DNA of 64,000 bases from Moniliophthora roreri (taxonomy: Eukaryota > Basidiomycota > Agaricomycetes > Agaricales > Marasmiaceae): assembly GCA_001466705.2 (NCBI GenBank), contig LATX02000182.1, positions 682,001 to 746,000 on the forward strand. The letters run 5' to 3'. The notes under the pieces are model-generated. The model saw only the letters and a list, made by a program, of their open reading frames with translations. It did not search any database and was not told where the DNA came from. A program made the position numbers and the translations under genes. Of this stretch, positions 35,650-49,400 are shown in pieces (the first letter of the stretch is position 1; the number at the start of each line of letters is the position of its first letter).

Positions 35650-36552
35650 CTATGACGACTAAATAAAGGAGTTAGCACAGAGGACTGCGCTGAGTAGACG
35701 CAGAGGTAACTCAACTGATTACCGGCACAAGCAACGTTGTCACAATGACTCTGAGCGTTTTATAAAGTATAGCAACTAGACGGGACGGGGTGTTAGTAAA
35801 AGAACAGATTTGAGGACCGAATGCCGAACGTACAAACAATGCTGAGCAGAATCTCTGCTACTTCCAGGCAAATGACTATACGGAGGAAGTCTGAGTTGGA
35901 ATGATGCAGGTTGATGAATTCATTGACAAAACTCACGCAGTAAAACCCATAATATCCCGCGTACAGCCTGCCAAGGTACCAACAACACCTGCATTATCTG
36001 CGTAACCAATCCCGTTTGTCCCTTCAAACTTTTCTTCAACCCGCGACATGTCCGACGAGTCTGGAAATGAAGCTCGTCGACGGAATTTTTGATGTGTGAT
36101 TTGACCTTTTTTAGAGGTCGGGAAAGGGTGTATCGTATATGACGGAAAACTGTTCGTGTAGAAGGGGAGGATGATTGTGGACATGACTTTGAGTGACCCG
36201 TGGGCGCAGCAGTAGCAGCGGTAGCAGATGATGATGAAGACGAATAGCAACCCGGATTGGGCTGTTCGGTGAGAGGACAAGAGCCGTCGTAACTAGATGG
36301 TTTTCGAAAGTGGGAAAGACCAAATCCCGGTTTTGATTTCCGTGTTGGGCTGGCAGTGCGTCTTTTAGCGCGGCCAGCTGCGCTATCAGGATACGAGCGA
36401 TGGAATCCATCACCTTCGGAGCACTCGGGCTCGGTATCAGGGCTACGAGAGTCATCCCTTCCCCCCTTAACAAACGAATCAAGTTGAGAGTAATGCTGTG
36501 TTCGACTTGAGCAACTTCCTTGCCAGGAGGTGATTTTCGTAAGCTTTGGCAT
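35650..36552 (-). CDS. orphan protein with hydrophobic C-terminus
   Basis: The first exon (36552-35937) starts MPKLTKITSWQGSCSSRTQH and is Ser/Pro/Arg-rich, with several RxxS sites. Near its end come a basic stretch (LSRPLKKVKSHIKNS, CRGLKKSLKGQTG) and then hydrophobic sequence (VTQIMQVLLVPWQAVRGILW). After a GTGAGT donor, exon 2 starts at 35890 (FLRIVICLEVAEILLSIV), and exon 3 gives AILYKTLRVIVTTLLVP. So a disordered, basic cytosolic part is followed by two or three membrane-embedding helices at the C-terminus. No family was recognised. The start codon is the first true ATG; an upstream in-frame TTG is not used. The last splice is uncertain: the stop may be at 35650 or 35627. Confidence 0.55.
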
Positions 36553-38487
36553 CTTCTGGGATCGTGATAGAGCAGAACCGTGATTCGCTGTTGGGGGGAG
36601 AAGGATGGGATGAGCGGTGGACAGCAAACGAGTGTCGTCAAGCCCTTAGAGACATGCCAGCCGGTATATATTTCGGTTGTGATACATAAAACATCGAACG
36701 ATTCGCGAGGCAAGCCCGGTTTTCCCTTTTTGGAAATTTAGATCGGTTAGCAAAAACATCCCCATGGCGCGAGAGTTGTGGGCGCAGATAAGGAGGCGCG
36801 TCCATAGGGCTGTCTATAGGGGAGGCTGAGCCGACCGGGCTCGTTTCAGAGGGGTTCTGATTTCGAGTACTTTTATAAGGCAGAAGAGAGGCCAGGGAGA
36901 TCTGATAATGAGAAAGAAAACACTTGAGCTAACTGATAGTAGCTAGTCTTTCTCGTGTCAAACTTCTTCGTTTCCAAGGGTTGTGCTCTAATCTGGTGCT
37001 TCTGGCATCGAAGATGCAACTGACATCCTTTATGAATCCAGCACAAATGATGCGGGGTTCCCATGATTATTTTCGGAGGTTCTGTACATTGATGTGAGAT
37101 GTAGTCCAGCGGGGTATCAGCATCAACGGTCGTAATCCGTTAAATTGGTGCGGAGACCCAGATAAAATTTGTTGCAGGAATGCTACACAGATTCGTAAGC
37201 GCTAGGTCGAGACTCGAGCCGCCAATGCTTTTCTGGAGCCAAAAGATTGAGGCGCCGTGGACCATCAAACGTCAACAATCAAGTGTCGTAAAAAGTTGAT
37301 CTCGAATCGTTAGTCCGAGTCTCCGTGACGTGACGTTGCATTGGTTCGGAAAGTGAAGGGCCGTGATACTCGCCATGATGCTCTGCAAAACACACATCAT
37401 TAGTGTCAGAATTGAGGAAGAAAGGAGTTGAAATCTGCGAGATAAGCCCGTGTTTCGCCTTTCTTGAACCTTGAATATTCGAATCTTTGAGGCCCTGACA
37501 AGAGTCCAGGGTGTTCCTGGCGTTCCACCCGGGAAATAGGCAAGGAAGTAGGGCTGAATGGTGCTGCCGAGGGGCCCGTTTTTCGCGTACCTTTTACCTT
37601 TCATTCTCACTTTGTTCATCATCTTTGGGCCACTGACGGGGTTCTCAGAGTCAAAACCGCCCCGAGAAATTTGTGAAATGAAGCCCCACACTGTGGCAGC
37701 TGGAAGTGTCGAGGCGTGAAAGGAACCATATTGAAGATGTTAATTCTCACAAGGCATTTTTCAAGGACCCGCATTTGAGCACTCACGAAATCGCTTTTTA
37801 TCGATCCGGCAGGGTCTGGATCAAACTGATTTGATGCTGGCAGTGACGTTGCAATATATGGTCAAACGCGCGGTTGGACGGAATGAAGGAACTGGAACTT
37901 GAAGCAGAGACAGGTCAAGAGCAAAATTAGACCATCATGCAAATAGTTGGCCGGGAGGTGATCAAGAGCTTTGAGTGATGAAGAACATGTCGAAGCACTG
38001 CAGTATTAGCAATTGGGGTCAAGATGTAGGGAAGCTGGTTGGAGACGGCGTGATATGACGAGCACAGTAGCGATAAATTGGATTGTTCTGGGGTACACAT
38101 GGCTGCAGGCAAGCCGCAGGATTGGTTAGAACTGTGATAGCAGATATTGAAACAGGCATTGGTCAGAAAAAAAATGGTCAAAAGGAGACTGGCGCGGTGT
38201 GACACAAAGTGTGACAGTGCAACTCCAGTTTCAAACTGCACACAAGGCTTTACCCCCTACATTCTCGACCACCACCATCACCGCCGACCTGCACGAGGAG
38301 CAGAGCCTCGTGCTCATTGTCCCGGATAGCGAGCAGACATCTCCAACTTCCTCAGGCGACATTTCTAGCTTCTAGGTTACCCCATCAGCCTTCATTACTA
38401 CCTCTTCCTCCTCGTCCGACTATAGTCTTCCGCTGCCAATTTAGTTCGGTATCTCTCTGATGCGCCGAGAAACCCAGTGAACCAAAT
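36553..38487. other. long intergenic region, divergent promoters
   Basis: Almost 2 kb separate the orphan membrane protein (minus) from the PAK-like gene (plus). Open frames at 37272-37691 and 37927-38241 (minus) show no domain and no exon chain. The 200 bp before 38488 are C/T-rich (CTTCCTCCTCGTCC), as in fungal promoters. No repeat or element was recognised. Confidence 0.4.
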
Positions 38488-41400
38488 ATGGCCTTCTCTG
38501 ATAATTCTCCGGGTGCTAATGCATCGTCCTCAAAGTCCTCGCGCTTTTCCTCGCTGAAGGTTTTTGGCAAATTCTCAAAAGAGAAGGATAGTCTCAAACC
38601 GCCTCCACCGCCTCCCAAAGACCCCTTTTACCTCAATAATCGTTCTTTGGTATCACTTCATAATACCAACGAATCAATGCCAGCTACCCCCGTCACCCCT
38701 CATTCCATAGGAACGGCATATGCTACATCGAATACGGTCCTTGGTTCATCGCAGTCGCAATATGTTCCAAGTGAGCATTCGAAAAGGCCACCATTGAACG
38801 CTACGAGCTCCACGTATTCTTTAGCATCATCATCTGCCTCACTCGTCTCTTCACCGTCAGATGCAGGCGCGCCAAGTCTACCACCATTACCGAAGCAGCC
38901 CTCGCAGAAAAAGTCTGGCTTTTTCAAATTCAGGCGTGTCACCAAGTCACCCAGTCTACGAAGTGCGAGCGTTGATGATGAGATGTCATCGTTGCAGTCA
39001 AATAGAGAAGATGAGAACATATCAACCCCTTATAATTTCCAGGTGTGTAACCTACTTGTTTGTTGAAGAGGATTGGCTGACATTTATCATAGCATAACAT
39101 TCACGTTGACGATGGGTACGCTTTTTCCTTTATAAGTGGACATTCTTCGAAAAAAGCTCAATCATCCTTCAGGTTGGCTGGGATGCCGCCGTCATGGACT
39201 GTCTCCCTTGCGAAAGCAGGTTTCACTGAGGAAGAAATTGCCGCTATTTATGCTCGGAAGCAAGCAGGGACGCTGACTCCCGGGAACGACTTTGGCAGCC
39301 CATATTATTCATCATATGGAAGCGACCGACCTAAATCCCCGGCAGCCATTTCGATAGCTAGCAGTGCAGCGGCCTCATCACTACAGAGACCAGGAACCTC
39401 AACATCATCGCACGGGAGTGCTGGCGGAGTCTCGCCTATTCTGACACACCCCGTACCACGGTCGACATCTCTCCCTCGCCAATATTCCGATAATTCGCTT
39501 AGGCAGACGATCGTCGCGGGGCGCAACTTCTCTCCCAGTCAGAGCCCGAACTTGGGTCAGCAGCAACAACATGTGATGCGTACGGAGAGGTCTAGAAATA
39601 ACTCCGCATCTTCAGTGGCATTATCGGTGTCAATACCGATTAGTGAGAGCAGCAGGTTGCGGCCTAATGCTGTGGCAGTTCAGGGTAATTCGGACGACGA
39701 GGCGAGTGGAGCAGAGCATAGGCAGAATCAAAGTAGTAGTAATCCCAGCAGGCAACCGAGTCGGAATCCTAGTATCAAGAGTAGGACGGACAGCCCGAGA
39801 ATGCAACCTTATGTGCCCACTGGTCTGGTCAACATCGCGTCGCAAGGGCCTCAGCAAGGTTCGCCAGGCTCAAGACCGAGTACACCACCTAGACGGACGT
39901 ACTTTGTTGCCAACTCGCAGACGCCACCCCAGATGCAGAGCCCACCGCCGTCGTACTCAGCTGTTAATGGGATACATCAGCAGTCGATGCAGATGGGCTC
40001 TAATGGATATCCAGTGGAGAAGTCGGAGACAGAGAAAGATACGCCAAAACAGAGAGTTGCCGCTGCTGGTAGACAGCATCACACCCAGGGGAGCACTGAT
40101 TCTACGAGGTCCCGTTCCTCGTCTCACTCTCAGTCATCTCCATCCCTAGTAACACGCTCTCAACCGGAATCGCCATCAAAACGACCACCTTTCAAACATC
40201 AATACTCTATTTCATCAGCTTCCCAGCAGAGCAGGGGAAGCAGTAATGGTAGTGACCATAGCCCGAAGAGATCTATGAGCACAAGTACAACAACGAGTCG
40301 GTCAAGCAAGCGGAGGTCAAAGAGGAATTTCAACAATAACGAGCTGAATCTCAGTTTGAATCTGGATTTAGGTCTCGATTCATGGACCGAATCACTATTC
40401 AGTTCGATGCCATCGGGTAGCCCCACAAAGCCAATGTTCTCTAGCAAAGAGAATGAAGACTCGTCATCCGAAAGATCAAAACCGACTTCCACCTTGCCTT
40501 CTTCCTCATCGTTGTCATCCTCGCCACCAACGCGTTCAGGTCTAGGAGGTGGGAATTCGTTTTTGAGCTCCAGTACGAGTAGAGACACGATCAAGCCCCC
40601 TCCGAAAACTGAAGAGCCTTATCGCTCAGTTCTGGATCGTCCACGGCCAAAGCCTCCTGCACCAGTACTAGGTGTTCCGCCTCGTGTTCACGTCATTGCG
40701 GAAGACTCTTCGCCGCTATCTGCCGCCTCTCCTTCAACCACATCATTCACTACATCACCAGTAGCATCAGCATCGCCTTTTGCATCCACGTTCGTTACCA
40801 ATGCTGACCCACCGTCACCACATCAACCTCTATGGACTTTTGCTGGTAGCGGTGAAAGTCATGGTATGCTTGGCGTTGAGCAGGATGACCGACAGACATT
40901 CCCGGTTTCGCCGAACATGATGTCCGAGTACGCACCATCCATCGCATCACCGTCGCCTAGAGCTGGATTGTTTGACGAGATTGCCGGAATGGTTGGAATA
41001 CAGCTAGAGGACGAGTATGATGATGAGAATGAGGGCAAGTTGAGTCCTGAGTCTGCGAGAGGTCGAGGGCAAGGGCAAGGGAGGACTATGGCGCAGAGGA
41101 ATCAAAGTCCTGCCTTGAGCGAGACTCATAGTCCGACAATTCCTATCAGTCCTGGGTTTGGACACCTCAATGGTGATGGCCGCGTATTTGGAAACGGGAA
41201 GATTAACGCGACTAGTAGGACAGGTAACATGGGTAACAGGATCAGTGCGTACAGGATACAGGATCGGGATAAGATGCGGAGTGCTTTGGAAGCCGATGCA
41301 GAAGGATACGAAAATGGCTGGAGAGAAGAAAAAGGGCAGCTTGGGGAAGAAGAGGATGATAACATGCTGACCACTGGTGGGAAAAGCAAGTCGAATCGCA

Positions 41401-43391
41401 ATTCCAGTCGCAGCAGCACATCAACCGTGACCACACTAACGGTACGAAACACCCCAGCGGGGGTGAAGACGACCGCACCCGGAAAGGTTGATACTGTGGA
41501 CGCGGTGGATGCAAAGTCTGATGGTCCAGCTGAACGCCCGTCGACTGTCAGGGTTTCGAATTCTTCAGCTGCGCAGAGGACGGAATCGCCTCGACCGCCG
41601 CCACCACTGCCATTACCGCAGCCTCCGCCAGTTCTGTCACCAACAAAGTCTGAGTTCCCATTAACAAGGTCGAAATCTCCGGCAGCCAGCTTGAAGCATC
41701 CTGCATCACCCCAAAGCTCTACCTTTGGAAGTGAAGAAGGATCGGCAGGCCTGTCCTCCGACGTCTCTTCACGGTTGAGCGGTTCTTCGGTTTCGCAGCT
41801 CTCTCCTACAACAGAGACAGACAACGAAGACGAAGACGAACTGGTTTACTATCTGGAAAGTCCAGGTCCTGGGCAAACAGATTTCAACCGTGGAGTACAG
41901 GACTACCGTCATCTCCTGACGTCTACTACTGATACCTTTGGAGGCGTATACAAAGAGGACAAACACATTGAAAGCCAAGTATCACAAGACGACGACGACG
42001 ACGACGATGATTACGATCCCGACGACGACGTACTAAGCAGCGGACATACCATCTCGCACGGCAACGTCATCCCTCCACCCAGGCCTACAATCGTTATCAG
42101 CAATGCACCCGTACAATCCGGCCCAATCACCGCTGCGATGCAATCTGCTATCACCCCAATAACGCCAGCTCAGCGTTATCCTGGGTGGCTTTCAGAGGTT
42201 GTGAAGCCTTTGGAAGAATTCATTGACGAGCCCATTGATCCAAGGGAATACTACAGTGACCTCCAGGAAATAGCAGAAGGGGAAAGTGGATCCGTATTCG
42301 TCGCCAAAATAACAGAAACGGGGAATATTCACAAACTCAAACTTCCTCCTTTACTCAAAGCTCAGGATGCCGACAACCAAATGCGTGGCGTCACCAATCT
42401 AGTCGCGATCAAATGTGTTGCTATTATGCCGTCAGGTTCGACAAAACTAGATGATTTACGAAGAGAGCTAGTTCTCTTGAGAGGCGTTTCTCATCCTAAC
42501 ATTCTTTCAATGGATGCGTTATATGTTGACCTAGTTGAGGATTCGCTGTGGGTAAGGATGGAATTAATGGAGCGGAGTCTGGCGGATGTGATTGAGTTAA
42601 TTGATGGAGGATTAATGTTGCAGGAGCGGATGATCGCAAGATTCACGAGCGACGTACGTGCAGCTCTTTCTTTCGTAATTCCCTTCTGACCCATGAGTGT
42701 CATTCAGATTGTCGAGGCTTTAACATTTCTCCGGAGCCATAACATCGCCCATCGGGACGTTCGTTCAGATAACTTATTGCTCAATCAACATGGGTTCCTC
42801 AAATTGAGTACGCTCTACCTCTTCTTAGCTTTTCACCTGACTGATGGCCCTTCAGCCGACTTTTCGAATGCCATTAAGCTGCCCAGAGAGCGACCGATGG
42901 CTTTTGATCCTGTGGGGGTTTTCTACTGGCAAGCCCCAGAGATCCGAATGTACGTTTTCACATCTCAAGTTTTCCACAGAATTTCAATCTCATCTTTCTT
43001 CTTCCAGCGGTCCTTATAATGCACTCAAGATCGATGTTTGGTCGATGGGTGCAACAGTATGGGAAATGGCGCAAGCTCGGCCACCTTTTGCAGACTCGGA
43101 GGGAGTTAGTCCCGCTGATAGGTGGCCAGCATTGGACAAGCCACAACTATATTCTCCTGCATTCCATGATTTCCTTCGTTTATGCTCGGAACCCTATCAT
43201 TCTCGCCCGGATCCTGATCAACTCACCAAGGTAAGAAATAATTCAGTGATTGCTCTCTCAAACCCACTGATCCATTCGTTACTCAGAACCCCTTTGTCAA
43301 AAACTCATGTGGACGACCAGTCATTATTCAGCTCCTACAGCAATGCACGGCCATTGAACAAGCTATTCAACAACGAGAAGACAATTCATGA
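38488..43391 (+). CDS. PAK/Ste20-like protein with CRIB domain and degenerate kinase domain
   Basis: Seven exons (38488-39042, 39093-39115, 39173-42653, 42708-42807, 42856-42949, 43008-43230, 43287-43391) give 1,526 residues. Residues about 181-240 form a CRIB/p21-binding domain: ISTPYNFQHNIHVDDG, then MPPSWTVSLAKAGFTEEEIA. About 980 disordered Ser/Pro-rich residues follow. The kinase fold starts near 1219. It keeps VAIK (about 1272), RREL (alpha-C Glu), HRD (1368-1370), APE and DVWSMGATVWEM. However, the glycine loop starts with Ala (IAEGESGSV), the HRD-loop lysine is Arg (HRDVRSDN), DFG is DFS (1388-1390), and the activation loop (AFDPVGVFYWQAPEI) lacks the Thr found in PAKs (RSTMVGTPYW). 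No PH domain precedes CRIB, unlike Cla4. It likely binds Cdc42/Rac-GTP; kinase activity is doubtful. Confidence 0.9.
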
Positions 43392-43431
43392 TTCAGGAAT
43401 TCTATACCCAACCGCATCTAATTTAATCGAT

Positions 43432-46400
43432 TTATATTCCATTTATACTTCCTGCTACGCTTTCCACAGCATCTTTCAGTTTAAAGGACTCTCGTGCTAC
43501 CGTATCATGTTCATCTTCGCAGCATTCCGCAATGAACGTTGCTGTCTCAGCCACAAAACCTGGGCGCATCGTCAGATGTATTACATTAGAGTCATTATTT
43601 GGATATTTACCGAGCAGTTTTCCACCGTGCGTCTTCCAGAGTGATTCCGATGTCGACAGAGTAAAGATACGGGTTCCGGCGTCCTCTGACCTCGTGTGCA
43701 TCAAGATATCCAGATTCACGGACTTGAGTAGGGTATCGTCTGTGACGTGTTCAACTGCAGACGACAAGGCTTCTTGGAGAGGGACCTTGGCTTCTGCAAT
43801 GTTCAGCTTGACACAGACAGGAATCAGACCGACGAGTGAAGGAGTCAGCTGTCGAATCTTTTCGTCTCTCCAGAAGCCTAGACGAAGTTTTAGCTTGTCA
43901 AACTAGAGGGCTCCCAAAGACCACACACCTCCATCATCGCAAGCGATACTCTTCCCCAAAGTCTCCAAGGTCGCTATAAGGAGCTCCTTGCTGTCCGTTT
44001 TAGAGTCGAGGTAACCCTTCAGAACTTCCAAGAACGGAGAAACCAGCATAGACATGTATGGAGTCATCAAATTCTGAAGCACTGGTGAGCTTTGATCGTT
44101 CTGTTGGCTGGTCACAAGTACCTTGAAGTAGTCTAGGAGACCGCTGTACACCTGGCAAAATGTCACTTGCCTAGCGAGATCTACAAAGCATGAATCTATG
44201 ACGCGATTTGAGAGCAGCTCACGTTACATACCACTGCCGCTAACAAATGTCCAATCATGGAGACGACGGAAAAGTGGTCTAAATGTTGGCTCATTCAACT
44301 TTACGACAAGCTCAACAAAAGCAGATACTGCTAGTTCCTTTGGCTGGTCGGCATTTCAATGGACCAAGAAATGAGATCGAAGAATGAATGGCTTACCTTG
44401 CCTTTCGCCATGTCCTGGCTCTTGGTGACCTCAAAGGCAGCGAGGAAGACATTGAACAATGCCCTAAGATGTTCCTGAACGGTCGTCCTAGCAGCATGGC
44501 GAACCGACCGCTTCAAGATGTCGAGATAGCCATTCAACACATCCTGCAAGCATTGACATGAGCGTACAGTCGGACATACAATTCAGCTCTTCCAACCGTT
44601 TGGGAAGCTCTCTCGATACCCGACCAAAGGTCACAGACAGTGGGTAAGAGCACCTTCGCAGGAGCTCTCTTCGTGATCGATTTGACGAGGGCCGCAATGC
44701 CGTTTTGAGGCTGCTGAGTGAAATCCAAGAACAGTTTGAAAACTTGACTGATCTCTACGGCACTCCAGAAAGTGGGAATAGACACCAGAAGACCTTGAAG
44801 CAAAGTGACAGTCTCCCTCGCGAGATCTAGCAGATATACAAATTAGGGAATGCTTCAATAATGGTGTAACAATCCTACCATCTCCGGCGGAACGTAAAGT
44901 CGCTACTCCTTGAGCGACGAGTTCACGGAAGAATGGAATGAGACGTGGACCAAGTTTTTCACTGGAAAAGGTGTGAGTGGCCCGTACAGCTCTCAAAACA
45001 AACTCCTTACGGAAGAGATGCCAAAGCAGACATTGCTGCAGTAGCGAGGTCACGGTCACGTGTCGCCGTAATCATCACTGGAACTAGATTTGTTAAGCAG
45101 CTCTCCTCGCCAGAACTCAACGTAGTTCCAATTGCTCTGAGCGCTTTGAAGGCAGAGACGGCAATCGGCTTCTCCGGATTTTGGGACAATAGTCTCTTCA
45201 CAGCTTCAACAATCTGCACAACAGCAGTCGTCACCGCTTGTCGGACAGTGCCAGATATCCTTGGCAAACGTGAGCTCAAAAGATCCAGAGCTCCCCCTTG
45301 GACCTATATAATCGCGTTAGGTGTTTTTGGTTGCCCTGAGCAGGATAGAAGCGGAACACACCAGTTGATTACCAGAAGATAACATGGATTGTATAGCAGC
45401 GATGAAGTCGGTTGCAGATACCACCGTCAGTACTTTATCCATTGCGAAACGCGCGGTGTTGTTGATTTCTTCAATCTTGGTTTCTGGAGAGGAACCGCCT
45501 TGTTTGGTAGCGAGAGTAATGAGTAAAGCAACGAGATCACTCAGGCTATCACCGTCCTGAGGTACCATATCACTAGGGAAGGCTTTGATTGAGTAAGCTA
45601 TGAAGGTGACAATAGCTTGAGCACGCCGTCTACACATTATTGCGGGTGCCAGCGAGTGCTCTTCCGATCTGGAATGAAGATGAGGTTGAGAATGGCACGT
45701 AATGCAGGACGGCTTACAGTGAATCGTCGAGGAGAGTGACTTGGGATGTATTTACACCGTTTGTGCGGTCCGCCAGACGATCGCTCTCGCGAATCATTTC
45801 AACAAGTGCCTAATGCAGGATCAACATGAGCCCACGGGATGAACATGAGACGCACAAAGATTTGCAAAGATGGCGAATAATGATGTATGAGCGAAATGGG
45901 CAAAGCAAGCGCTGACATGACCTCGTCGGTATTTTGACGAATAACCCTGTTAGTAGACTTCTCAACTAGCAACAAACACACAGGCGCAAGAAAGTCGGCA
46001 GGGCCAAGTACATCAACAAGGTGGGCAAAGAAACTGGGGAGCCGTGCGTCAGTACATACGGGTAAGAAAGACTTAAGCACTTACTTTGCTCGCCGATGCC
46101 TTGGAATGTGGTTTGCAGCGTCAGTAAAGACACGAAGGAAGTCTCTTGCACCTATGTAGAGCTCTAGTCGAGAATTATGACTGCGTTTCAGCGATGATAC
46201 CATAACAGGAACAATGCTATCGACGGTCTAGGGTGGAGTCAATTGGTGTTTATAGACGAATTGATGAGCGACTCTCGCCTTCTGGACTACTGCAAAGCTA
46301 TAGGCATCGTCTCGATGGAACACGTTCGAGCCCATAAATGTGAAGACAGGCATAATATTATGCAGCACAGATTCGGGCGCCAAGCGCGCCAGATTCGCTA

Positions 46401-49400
46401 TCAGGAGCAAAGCCTGGTGGAAAGTCTGAGGATTGTCGGTAACTACAATTCAAGTTAGAATTCAAAGATATCAACGAGAAGTCAGAAGCACTAACTGCGG
46501 ATGAGTTCGACGATCACATCTAGCCTTATCGCGTTAGGTGCTAGATTAGGAATTTCCTGAATGAAGGCGTTTGAGTACTTGTACCTCTGAATCAACGGAC
46601 ACTTTCCCAACCTGGACTTTTCCAGCTGCATTGTCTACAGCGGCCATTAACGATTGTTCGATGAAGATGACGTCTGCTCGAGCTGTATTTGAGAATTGCA
46701 TCACTTTGCTCAATGTTTCCAAAAGGTGAGATATCAGGTCGAACGAGCCTGGAAGTGACATCGTGCCCATCACTTCCGCTAAAAGGCCGAGTCGCAATAT
46801 CACGTCGTCTGGCGCGTTGCTTCTTTTCATGTCAGAGGCGAAATAAACGAGAGTGAGAAGGTGACCTACTCCTCTAATTTCGCCCTTTTGGTTGCCCGTG
46901 GTTCGCCTTCAGCAACTTCAGACCGTAATATTTCTAGTAATTGAGTCATGACGATGGATTCATCCAGGATGGAAGACAGCAGGGATTTCACATATACATG
47001 CTAGAGGCAACTTCAGAGTTTCAAAAGTACGGAGACGAGCGAGCGACGCACTGTGGCAGATTCTTCAATTGCACCTTGTTCCACCAGCATAAGACAAAGT
47101 TCGACCTTCTTTTCGCGTTTCAGTTTGGTGAACAGATTGTTCTTTAGATTGTCCGCAATGACAGATCTCGTAGAAGCCATTACAGCTGTGTAGGGACGCT
47201 GTCAGATCGGTAGCCTGGCTAGTAAACAAACCACGTACCTGATGAAATAGAGGCTCGAGCCAGTGCTACAAAGATTTCCCACAGGTGTGGTTTCTCGTTC
47301 AACTCTTGAGCAACCGATATATCGAAAGAAGCGGCGGTCAATCGAGCTATCTCGCTCAGATACGAGCCATATAATCGCAATGCGGCGTCCTGCGGAGAGC
47401 CTGAAACCAAGGTCTCCATCGTAGGCAGCAAAATCTCCGCCTTTGCCTTGTCGGGGACATCCGCCACGATGTTGAGTAGGACGCATTGCGCAGACGGCTG
47501 AGACATGGCGTTGATGTGTGCGAGCAAATAACAAAGAACATTGTGTTTGTAGCTGCAAACGAGTGAGCTAAGGTCGGAAAAAGAATCATGCATACACACT
47601 TGGACTCTTTCTTCGAGTCTCCTTTCGCTCTGCTGATATGGTCTTTATGGAACACGCGGATGTACCCAGCATCGTACAAGAAGTGCTCCACATGATCAGC
47701 GAGCGAAGCCATGTACTTCTTGAATTCCTCCTGGGTTAGATACTGGATGGCATCTAACGAGTATATTGATTAGCTGGTGCTTGTACCAAAGAGAAATGTC
47801 GCTCACGATCGCCGCCGCCATAGACCAGGTCAAACGCGTAAACACTCCCAAACTTCTTCTCCATCGTAGCTCTCTTGATCAGTCCTAGGAGCCCGACTGC
47901 CGCCTTCCTCACATCAGCATTGTGGTCACAGCATGCAACGAGAACCGCGGGTATGATAGTCTGGAAATCAATTCCGGCACCATCGTCCTCTGCCGCTGCT
48001 TCCAAAAAGGCCTGTGCATGGTTGAGTGCCAATCTCTTAAGGGACGAGCTGTCCTTGACGTTCCGTTGATCTTCGGAGTCTGATAGCCATACACCGGCAA
48101 AGAACAACAGCGCATCATTCTTGAGGCTAGCGAAAAGCGCGCTGAGTTGGATTCTCTTCAAGTCCGCGCTGAGAGTGTTGGATAAACGGTAAACATCTCG
48201 AACGAGTTGCGTGTAGCGGTAGCCACGGTCATCGGAATGACGCTAATGAGAAGCGTAATGAGCAAACCAAGTGAGGGCAGCCAGGTCAGTTGGACGTACT
48301 TGGGGCAAAGACGTGATGAAATCCACCACTAGACCATCCGGTGGTGTTACCTCCGCAATCGTTCTCAAAACAGAAACTTGTATCCAACTCATAGTGGTCT
48401 GTTTATTGGGCTTGAGGACAACACTTCGCTCGACATTTCCCAAGCTCTGGAAAATAACTTATCAGTCATTTCAATGTCAGTAGGACTAGAATGATTCTTG
48501 CCTCAGTCACATCATCTGCAGATTCGTCAATAGACATGATCTGCTCCTCGTTCAAGGTAGCCAGAACGCGGCGAGCAGCGTCAATCTGATGTTCTCCGGA
48601 CAGGCGACCAATAAAAGCCTTGGCAATCAAGTAACTGAAAACCCTGACATGAGGATTAGAATTATTCAGTTTCTGAACAAGCTTTTCAAGGTGCTCTGTG
48701 AAGTCATTGGACGACAAGATGTTCTCTATAATGATAGTTAGCAGATGTTCGTTTTCATGCACGTAAAGCCTACCTGCAATGCGAGCAGCCAGCAGCGTGT
48801 TGACCTTGACCATCTTCTCCACCGAGTCGCCTTCACCTTCATTGTCCTCATTAGTCGTAGCTTTTCTGGCTTCATCACATCCTTTCAACAACTCTTTCAC
48901 GGCCAAAGAACCCTTCAAACGACTCAGACATTGAATCACGATATCCCAAACCAAGTCAGCTGTATGTTGCCTCGGTTTTGAGTACAACAAGAATGGGAAG
49001 AACAGGTTATGGAACGCATCCGAAATGATATTTTCTTTTTCCTTATCTCCATCAATCTTCGCGAAAAATCGATCAGCGAGAAACCCGAGATGGAGCTTGA
49101 GTATGGCACGTTTTGGTTTGGCTATACTGCTAAGAGTAGCGTTGACATTGTCGATGTATAATTGAGGGCGCTGCAGGGCGACTTGAAGGAGGATAGCTGG
49201 GTTCGAGTTGTAGAGGACTTCAAGAACGGTTTGGCTTGTGTCTTGGATACGCGAGAGGATGGCGGAGTGTAACGAGTGCTATAAAAAAGAGGAGTCAACA
49301 TAAGGCTTGCTTATGGATATTAGAGTGCGACTTACCACTTCAGATTCCGCTGCATCAGATACAGTTTCCAGCAACGTCTTGACAGCATTTGCACGCAGTT

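Noticed and set aside
41126..41824. 232-residue minus-strand ORF inside the PAK-like gene
   Set aside because: Antisense shadow of Ser/Pro-rich coding sequence; no domain and no splice partners.
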